NCBI RefSeq assembly: GCF_000717655.1
Contig: NZ_JNZY01000016.1
Coordinates: forward strand, 62,001-126,000
From: Streptomyces katrae
Lineage (GTDB): Bacteria; Actinomycetota; Actinomycetes; Streptomycetales; Streptomycetaceae
Direction: 5' to 3'
Length of the DNA stretch: 64,000 bases
Made by a program: the position numbers and the translations under genes. Shown here in pieces: positions 58,642 to 64,000 of this stretch. Under the pieces are notes generated by a model. That model had not been told where the DNA came from. It saw only the letters and a program-made list of their open reading frames with translations, and did not search any database. How positions within the stretch are numbered: the stretch's first letter is position 1; every line of letters begins with the position of its first letter.

Positions 58642-59101
58642 GCCGGACTGGCAGCCGCCCGAAGGTTCCTGGGCTTCCTCAGCAGCTCGTCGGCGCAATA
58701 TGCAGGCCATCAGGAGCCGCGATACGAATCCTGAGAAGGTCATCCGCCGACTCGTCCACGCGCAGGGGCTGCGCTACCGGGTTGCCGTCCGCCCGGTTCC
58801 GGATCTCCGCCGGACGGCGGACCTCGTCTTCCGGCCGGCCAAGGTGGCCGTCTTCGTCGACGGCTGCTACTGGCACGGCTGCCCAGAGCACTACGTACCG
58901 CCGAGAACGAACCCAGGCTATTGGTCGGAGAAAGTTGCCAGGAACATCGCCCGCGACCGCGATACCGACCAGAAGCTGACGGAAGCCGGCTGGCTCGTGC
59001 TCCGCTTCTGGGAGCATGAGGAATCGGGCCGCTGCGCGGCGGAGATCGCCCAAGCGGTCCGGGAGCGTCAGAGCCGCTCCCGGACCGGAGACGACGGTTA
59101 A
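58631..59101 (+). CDS. vsr: Vsr-type very short patch repair endonuclease
   Basis: A 156-residue mismatch endonuclease that nicks T:G mismatches arising when 5-methylcytosine deaminates. The family motifs are MQAIRSRDTNPEKVIRRLVHAQGLRYR, TADLVF (catalytic Asp64), VAVFVDGCYWHGC, and WLVLRFWEHE. The GTG start at 58631 has GGAGAG seven bases upstream. It overlaps the NaeI-like gene and ends on the opposite-strand methyltransferase stop (shared TTAA). Its partner is the m5C methyltransferase. Confidence 0.94.
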   Translation: MPDEPDWQPPEGSWASSAARRRNMQAIRSRDTNPEKVIRRLVHAQGLRYRVAVRPVPDLRRTADLVFRPAKVAVFVDGCYWHGCPEHYVPPRTNPGYWSEKVARNIARDRDTDQKLTEAGWLVLRFWEHEESGRCAAEIAQAVRERQSRSRTGDDG

Positions 59102-60294
59102 CTGCCGCTCTGCCCTGCGGGGCGCGCGGCGCGCAGCACCTTGGCAATGGACTCGCCGACGGCGTGGGCCACCGGCGGGGGGAATGCGTTGCCTACCTGA
59201 CGGTACTGGGCAGTCTTACCCGGCAGCGGCTTCTCCGTCTTCTTGTCCCCTGCGAAGTCCCACTCTTCGGGGAAGCCCTGGATGATCGCGGCTTGTGTGA
59301 CGGTCAGCATCGGGCCTTCTTCGCGGAGGAGGTCCCGTTCCCAGCTCTTCTTGTCCTCAACTTCGTCAGGTGAGTTGGCGACGCCCAGGGCATTGACTCC
59401 GAAGAGCTTCCACGCGGCCTTCGCACGGCTGGGGCCAAGGTCGGCGCCGCCATGCTTTTTGGATCCGCCGACGAGTGTCGGGGCGATCCCGTCGGGCTTG
59501 CCTTCCCAACGCTCAAGGGCTTCCTGTGCCTTGGCTCCCAGCACCCCGCCCTTGTCCACGAAGGGCTTGAACCGCGCTCTCATCGACGTGCCAAGAGCAG
59601 CCCGTACCGTAAACGCTCCCGGCTTCGGCTCCGGCCACTCGAATTCTGCATCCCCCAGCACGTCGGTCCGGATGGCTACGAGGATGGCCCGCGGGCGTAG
59701 CTGCGGCACTCCGAAGTCGCTGGCCTCGAGAACTTCCCAGCCGCAGACCCGGTAGTCGCCTTTGTACTCGACTTTCTCACCGGTCTGCGGGTCCTTGGCA
59801 ACGCCGCCTTCCAGGCGCGCCACCACCCAGTCGCGGTAGTCCTGGAACTTGTCGTCCTTAATTCCCCGGACGTTCTCGATCATGACGGCCTTCGGCTTGA
59901 GCTCGTCGACGAGTTCAAGCATGCGAGGGAACAGGTCACGCTCGTCATCCTTGCCCAGCTGCTTTCCCGCATGCGAGAAAGGGGGGCACGGGACTCCGCC
60001 CGCGAGAAGGTCAAGATCGCGTTCCTTGAGCGGCCCACCAAGGTATCCGACCGGCTTTTCCAGTTCACTGAGCGGCTTGAATTCATTGACATCCTTGTGG
60101 ATGATGTCGCAGTATTCACGCTCGAATTCCCAGCCGTCTCGATGAGCGATGTTGCGGCGCAGCGTCGCCGCGGCGTACTGGTCGATCTCGACGAGCGCTA
60201 GGTGGCTGAAGCCTGCCTGGTGGAGGCCGATGGCCTGTCCCCCGGCTCCGGCGCAAATCTCAATCGAGGTCAGCGTTCGCTCGCTGGCACCCAT
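59098..60294 (-). CDS. DNA (cytosine-5) methyltransferase of the restriction island
   Basis: A 398-residue m5C methyltransferase that should protect the NaeI-type site. Motif I SIEICAGAGGQAIGL, motif IV GGVPCPPFSHAGKQ (catalytic Cys103), motif VI VMIENVRG (140-142 ENV), motif VIII near QLRPRAILVAIR, and motif X YRQVGNAFPPPVA are all intact. Codon use is less GC-rich than in flanking core genes, a sign of transfer. The AGGAGG site precedes the ATG. A 37-bp hairpin lies just upstream (60309-60345). Confidence 0.95.
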   Translation of the reverse strand: MGASERTLTSIEICAGAGGQAIGLHQAGFSHLALVEIDQYAAATLRRNIAHRDGWEFEREYCDIIHKDVNEFKPLSELEKPVGYLGGPLKERDLDLLAGGVPCPPFSHAGKQLGKDDERDLFPRMLELVDELKPKAVMIENVRGIKDDKFQDYRDWVVARLEGGVAKDPQTGEKVEYKGDYRVCGWEVLEASDFGVPQLRPRAILVAIRTDVLGDAEFEWPEPKPGAFTVRAALGTSMRARFKPFVDKGGVLGAKAQEALERWEGKPDGIAPTLVGGSKKHGGADLGPSRAKAAWKLFGVNALGVANSPDEVEDKKSWERDLLREEGPMLTVTQAAIIQGFPEEWDFAGDKKTEKPLPGKTAQYRQVGNAFPPPVAHAVGESIAKVLRAARPAGQSGS

Positions 60295-60308
60295 CGAGTC
60301 CTCCTGGT

Positions 60309-60345
60309 GTGGCAGATGCAGACAGGCAAGTGTCGCATCTGCCAC
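60309..60345 (-). promoter_or_regulatory. Long hairpin upstream of the methyltransferase
   Basis: GTGGCAGATGC (60309-60319) pairs perfectly with GCATCTGCCAC (60335-60345), extended by GACA/TGTC around a 6-base loop. It ends 14 bp before the methyltransferase ATG. A second inverted repeat GTGCGCCA/TGGCGCAC (60376-60383, 60393-60400) lies between it and the helicase stop. These may be a terminator for the helicase or an operator for autogenous control by the methyltransferase. Confidence 0.6.
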
Positions 60346-60416
60346 TGACAGCGCGCCCCCTCCTGGCAGGAGCTGGTGCGCCACCCGTCAGCTGGCGCAC
60401 GTTCGCCACGGTGGTC

Positions 60417-62258
60417 TCACCGGGCCGGCGCCGCCCCCATGTGCTCCAGGAGGGCGCGCACATCGGCTTCGTCCATGCCCGCCGTCACAGGGCCTTCCTC
60501 CTGGAGATCACCCAGCTGCCGGACTGATGGATCATCGAGGATCGCACCCATGAACTCGAGCTTTTCCGCGAGCCTGAGCGCCACCACCTCATCGATCGTG
60601 CCAGAGGAGGCAAGCACGGTCACCCGGGTCTGCGTGTCCGGGGCCAGCCCCAGGCGGTGGATGCGGTCCAGACTCTGAAGGAACCGGCCTGCCATGAAAT
60701 CCCGGTCGACATAGACCGCGTCGTGGCACTCACGGTGAAGACTGATGCCTTCGCCCAGGGTGGCCGGGTTGGAGATCAGGACGCTGCAGTCCGCGTCCGC
60801 CCGGAACCTGCGGATCTCCTCCTCCCTGTCCGCCGTACCGCCATGGACCACGGCGGGCTGGAAGTCTCCGAGGACCCGTTCCAGGCTGGTGATATTCCGC
60901 ACGAACGTCGACCACACCAATGTCTTCCGCCCGGCGGCCGCGTTTTTCGACACGATGTCGCGGACTTCGAGATATTTCGGCGGCACCTCGTGCTGGTGCA
61001 GGTTCTGGAGCAGCTTGAAGAGCGACTCTCCTTCCGGGATCTCCAGAGGAGGCACCTGGAAATTGAGGGGCTCGTACTTGCTGGTCCCTTCGACCAGCAG
61101 GGCGGGGCTCGTAGCAGCCATGAGCAGCCTGAGCATCGCCTTGCCCAGGCCATCGAAATCCTCACGGGACAATTCCGCCCGGGCGGTGAAGCGCCCCACG
61201 AGGGCGTCGTAGATCTCTCTGTGCAGACCGTCCAGAGGCACCGAGCGGATGACCGGCTGGAAGGGCGGCAGCCCCAGTTCCTTCTTCGTGGTCCGTGTGA
61301 AGAGCGGCCGCAGCACGGAGCTGGCATGCGCGAGGTCCCCGCCCGCCACCGCCTGGGTCACCACCCGGCGTCCATGACCGGGCCAGACGAATGACAACAG
61401 GTTCTCCAGATCCCGTGCCCCGTTCGGGGCGGGCGTGCCCGTGAGGATCAGCCGTCGGCGGCTCAGGGGGCCCAGAGCCATGCAGGCGCTTCCGTACGTG
61501 CCGTCCGCTCCGAGCTTCATCCGGTGCGCTTCGTCCAGGATCACCATGGAGGGCGCGGCCCGCAGCCAGCCCGCCAGCCCGGTGAGGGAGCGGTCGAGCC
61601 GCTCGTAGTTGATCACCATGATCTCGGCGTGCGGATCCGGGCCCCTTCCCATGACCTTGGTCACCGGCGCCTGGTCGAAGCATTCGCCGCTTTCGGTGAT
61701 CCACGACTCGTAGGCGGACTTCGGGCTGACGACCAGCAGCCTCCGGGCGTCGCCCTTCTCCTTCGTCGCCGCGTACACGGCGAGTCCGACCCGGGTCTTA
61801 CCCGCCCCCGGGACGCTGAAGTTCGCACCATGGCGCATGGAGAGCAGCCGGGCGATGTCCCGGCGCTGAAAGCTGGTCAGATCCGCCCGCCACCCAGCAC
61901 CGAGACTGCCGGGGAGGGATCCGGCCTCCACCCCGTCAACGCGCTCGGTGCTGTGGTCCAGGTAGTCGGCTGCCTGGTCCGCGTCGTCGAGGACGTCGTT
62001 GACGAGGGTGAGGAGCTCTCCCTCCCATTCCACGGATTCGGCGTGCGGCCAGTCCGACAGGATGTGGAGACCCGACAGGAAGTCGTCGAGGGGTACTTCC
62101 AGCGTCAGGGGACCGCGCTGACCCCCTACGGGAAACCCCGCGGCCAGATGCGTCAGATCGACGCCGAACGGCTCTGCGGCGCGGAGGACAGCCTTGGTCC
62201 GTGTGACGTCAAAGCCGATCCGCAGGGACAGGTCGCCCAGTTCACTCTGCTCGGTCAC
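60417..62258 (-). CDS. SNF2/DEAH-type helicase of the restriction island
   Basis: A 613-residue SF2 ATPase. Motif I SVPGAGKTRV (148-157), DEAH at 242-245 (MVILDEAHRMK), motif III LTGTPAPNG, then the C-terminal helicase half with KTLVWSTFVRNITSLE, AVVHGGTADREEEIRRF, LISNPATLGEGISLH, and motif VI FLQSLDRIHRLG. This is the SNF2 order. The first ~125 residues have no known domain. The GTG start overlaps the ParB-like stop (GTGA), so the two are translated together. In DISARM, a SNF2 helicase works with a methyltransferase; the gene set here is different. Confidence 0.88.
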   Translation of the reverse strand: MTEQSELGDLSLRIGFDVTRTKAVLRAAEPFGVDLTHLAAGFPVGGQRGPLTLEVPLDDFLSGLHILSDWPHAESVEWEGELLTLVNDVLDDADQAADYLDHSTERVDGVEAGSLPGSLGAGWRADLTSFQRRDIARLLSMRHGANFSVPGAGKTRVGLAVYAATKEKGDARRLLVVSPKSAYESWITESGECFDQAPVTKVMGRGPDPHAEIMVINYERLDRSLTGLAGWLRAAPSMVILDEAHRMKLGADGTYGSACMALGPLSRRRLILTGTPAPNGARDLENLLSFVWPGHGRRVVTQAVAGGDLAHASSVLRPLFTRTTKKELGLPPFQPVIRSVPLDGLHREIYDALVGRFTARAELSREDFDGLGKAMLRLLMAATSPALLVEGTSKYEPLNFQVPPLEIPEGESLFKLLQNLHQHEVPPKYLEVRDIVSKNAAAGRKTLVWSTFVRNITSLERVLGDFQPAVVHGGTADREEEIRRFRADADCSVLISNPATLGEGISLHRECHDAVYVDRDFMAGRFLQSLDRIHRLGLAPDTQTRVTVLASSGTIDEVVALRLAEKLEFMGAILDDPSVRQLGDLQEEGPVTAGMDEADVRALLEHMGAAPAR

Positions 62259-63670
62259 GCCTGCTCCTGCCGCACCGCGGCGAGCAGCCACGCGACGCCC
62301 TCGCCGTGTTCCTCGATCCGCGCGGCCTCACGGGCAAGCTTGAGCAGACTGCCCTTGAGGGAGAGGAGGGCTTCATCCAGGGTCTCCTCGTCCAGGTTGC
62401 GCGAGGCGCGGGCGAGCGTCATGTCGGTCACGCATTGATCGATGCTCTGGACGGCATCGTGGAGCCGGTCCGGCGCGGCCTGCTTCCGCTTGCGGACCCG
62501 GGCATCCTTGCCCGCCGGCACCAGGGCCTCTTCCACCGCTTCACGCGCCTGCTTCCACAGGGCGGCCGCCTGGTCGGACTCCTCCTGGGTCACCGTCTCG
62601 GGCGCACGTTCCACCGCCTTGGCCCGCAACAGCAGGTTCGTGAACTCCTTGGCCACCGCCACCTGGGGGCTGTCGCCCCGCACAGCACGGTTCAGCCCTG
62701 GGATCACCCGGGCCTCCTGCGGCTGGGCAGGAACCTTCTGGAGGTCCTCGGAGAGGTGGCGCTGAAGGTAGCGAGCCCGGAAGTCAACGTCCGCGAGACG
62801 GACGTCCGTCTTGGAGAAGTCGAGCACGATCAGGGCGAGCTTGTTCTCCTTCAGCAGGTCGGCCTGGGCCGGATTCTGCCGCGAGGCCTTGGCGAAGGCG
62901 CGGTGGAGCTCCCTCAGCTTTTCCTGCTGGTCCTCGAAATCCATCAGCTTGAGCTCGGCCGGACCGGTCTTGGAACGGTTCACGAGGTCGTTGAGCGTGG
63001 CCAGAACCCATCGGTCCTGCTCCGCTGTCTCCGTCCGGATGCGGAACTCCTTCGCGATCTCAGCAATCGGCCGACCCGCGGTGACCTGCTCTTCGATAGT
63101 GAGCAGCCGGTTGATGTACGAGTACGGCCGGCGCGTGTCATGACGGAGCTGAAGGGACAACTCAACCGCGTTGATATCGGTCCAGGTGCAGGACTCCGGG
63201 AGGACGCCGACCCGGACGCTCGGCACTCCAAGCTCGCGCAGAGCCGCCACACGGGTGTTGCCGTTGACGAGAATTCCGTCACGCGTGATAAGTCCCGGCT
63301 CGTTCTGGCGGTACTCCTTGAGGCTGCTCATGAGTTCGTCGAAGTCGACGTCCCGCTTGGCCGGGTTCGAAGGGAGGGCCTTGAGCAGGTAGTCGAGGTA
63401 GTCCTGGCCCTCGGAGCCCCAGGGGTTAGCCGTGAGCAGCCCGTCACGGGCGGGATCGAACGTGCGCTGCGCCCGGATCCGGTGCGTCGAAGGGTTGAAG
63501 TACACCTGATCGATGGGCATATCGATGACCTGCACCACCAGGGGCTTCGTCCGCCACTCGACCGTCAGCGTCTCCTGCAGCCTGCCGTCGGCGCTGACTT
63601 CCTTGAGCCGCTTCTCCACCAGTTCCTGGTTCTCGACGGCGCGGGGCGGCCGGCCGAAGTCCATGCTCAC
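62255..63670 (-). CDS. ParB/Srx-domain protein of the restriction island
   Basis: A 471-residue soluble protein. After ~45 residues, MPIDQVYFNPSTHRIRAQRTF begins a ParB-like domain whose nucleotide-binding motif is GILVNGNTRVAALRELGVPSVRV (NGNTR at 136-140). A HTH-like stretch IAEIAKEFRIRTETAEQDRWV follows near 215. The C-terminal part (about 370-471) is predicted helical with charged runs (RVRKRKQAAPD). ParB-fold proteins bind CTP/ATP or cut DNA. The GTG at 63670 has AAGGAG nine bases upstream. It is translationally coupled to the helicase. Confidence 0.83.
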   Translation of the reverse strand: MSMDFGRPPRAVENQELVEKRLKEVSADGRLQETLTVEWRTKPLVVQVIDMPIDQVYFNPSTHRIRAQRTFDPARDGLLTANPWGSEGQDYLDYLLKALPSNPAKRDVDFDELMSSLKEYRQNEPGLITRDGILVNGNTRVAALRELGVPSVRVGVLPESCTWTDINAVELSLQLRHDTRRPYSYINRLLTIEEQVTAGRPIAEIAKEFRIRTETAEQDRWVLATLNDLVNRSKTGPAELKLMDFEDQQEKLRELHRAFAKASRQNPAQADLLKENKLALIVLDFSKTDVRLADVDFRARYLQRHLSEDLQKVPAQPQEARVIPGLNRAVRGDSPQVAVAKEFTNLLLRAKAVERAPETVTQEESDQAAALWKQAREAVEEALVPAGKDARVRKRKQAAPDRLHDAVQSIDQCVTDMTLARASRNLDEETLDEALLSLKGSLLKLAREAARIEEHGEGVAWLLAAVRQEQA

Positions 63671-63761
63671 GGGGTGTTCTCCTTCTGACTGCAGGTCCAT
63701 GATGTGCGTGGGGCTAATCGAGGGGCCGGGTTCACACCCGGCCCCAGTGTCGTGCCTATTG

Positions 63762-63995
63762 TCAGACCGGGGGCAGCGAGAGGGCCTCGCGGACCGTGTT
63801 CCGGGCATCGGCCGGCAGCGTCCGGATCGCCGCCCACAGGCGCTCCACCTCTGCGAACTCCCGCGCGTCCGCGAGCATCCAGTCCGCCAAGGTCTTGCGG
63901 TCCATGCCACCGAGCCGGCTCAGGCGAGCCAGAACGTCGGGAAGGTCAGCCGTCAGCCCCCTGCCGCCGACACGGCAGCGGTTACATTCGGCCAC
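63762..63995 (-). CDS. Small CxxC protein at the head of the island operon (possibly 5'-truncated by the window)
   Basis: The visible 77 residues begin with a GTG at 63995 (MAECNRCRVGGRG), a CxxC pair that could bind metal, followed by a helical stretch (LADWMLADAREFAEVERLWAAIRTLP). No family is recognised. The frame stays open to the window edge, so the true start may lie outside. It ends 91 bp before the ParB-like gene on the same strand and is probably the first or second gene of that operon. Confidence 0.5.
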   Translation of the reverse strand: MAECNRCRVGGRGLTADLPDVLARLSRLGGMDRKTLADWMLADAREFAEVERLWAAIRTLPADARNTVREALSLPPV

Positions 63996-64000
63996 GTGTT

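Noticed and set aside
57739..63995. Known DISARM system
   Set aside because: A SNF2 helicase and an m5C methyltransferase are shared features, but the drmA, drmB and drmC gene types are not seen, while NaeI, Vsr and ParB are not DISARM parts.

Overview
The window is high-GC actinobacterial chromosome, almost certainly Streptomyces. The evidence is the third-position GC bias, frequent GTG starts and ATGA/GTGA gene overlaps, the adpA-ornA pair, class E and F sortases with LAxTG-type substrates, a cdgA-type diguanylate cyclase/phosphodiesterase, and chitin-utilisation genes with DasR-like operators. From memory, the order adpA, ornA, ... cdgA, ... LPMO, ... peptidoglycan-binding protein follows the conserved core of Streptomyces chromosomes. 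No insertion sequence, integrase or CRISPR array was seen.

Layout. 1-4.6 kb: acetate transporter, universal stress protein, small membrane protein, the global regulator adpA, oligoribonuclease ornA and tRNA-His. 4.65-5.3 kb: two degraded gene remnants joined tail to tail. 5.3-16.4 kb: MarR/NAD(P)-binding pair, MFS exporter, F420-type reductase, OmpR-type two-component system, cold shock protein, spermidine-synthase-like enzyme, HTH regulator, small enzymes. 16.5-21.3 kb: PAP2 phosphatase, then a coupled three-gene operon (RecB/Cas4-like nuclease with a probable Fe-S cluster, an unknown protein, an SF1 helicase). 21.4-30.7 kb: small secreted protein, M6 protease, CdgA, GH18 chitinase, flavin monooxygenase, IclR regulator. 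31-40 kb: acyl-CoA synthetase, chitin-active LPMO, an SPFH protein with a huge disordered N-terminus, a cysteine peptidase with peptidoglycan-binding domains, class F sortase, HAD hydrolase. Three identical tRNA-Lys(CTT) genes are scattered at 23.0, 30.9 and 37.5 kb. 40.1-48.6 kb: an aminophosphonate uptake and catabolism locus under a GntR/UTRA regulator. 48.9-57.7 kb: two LAxTG surface proteins, ROK/oxidoreductase pair, FAH hydrolase, a second YidC, class E sortase and a SEC-C protein. 57.7-64 kb: a lower-GC island with a NaeI-family restriction enzyme, Vsr endonuclease and m5C methyltransferase, joined to a SNF2-type helicase, a ParB-like protein and a small CxxC protein cut by the window edge.

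How genes work together. The chitinase and LPMO carry the same TGGTCTAG-type operator and form a chitin regulon. The phosphonate operon and the neighbouring secreted phosphatase share a nearly identical 16-bp element (ATAACGGGTCTRGWCC) at both promoters, probably the target of the adjacent GntR protein. The class E sortase can anchor the two LAxTG proteins encoded within 8 kb. The best candidates for under-described biology are the restriction/helicase/ParB island and the Fe-S nuclease-helicase operon. A further notable point is that this adpA has no TTA codon, so the usual bldA control of AdpA translation appears to be absent.
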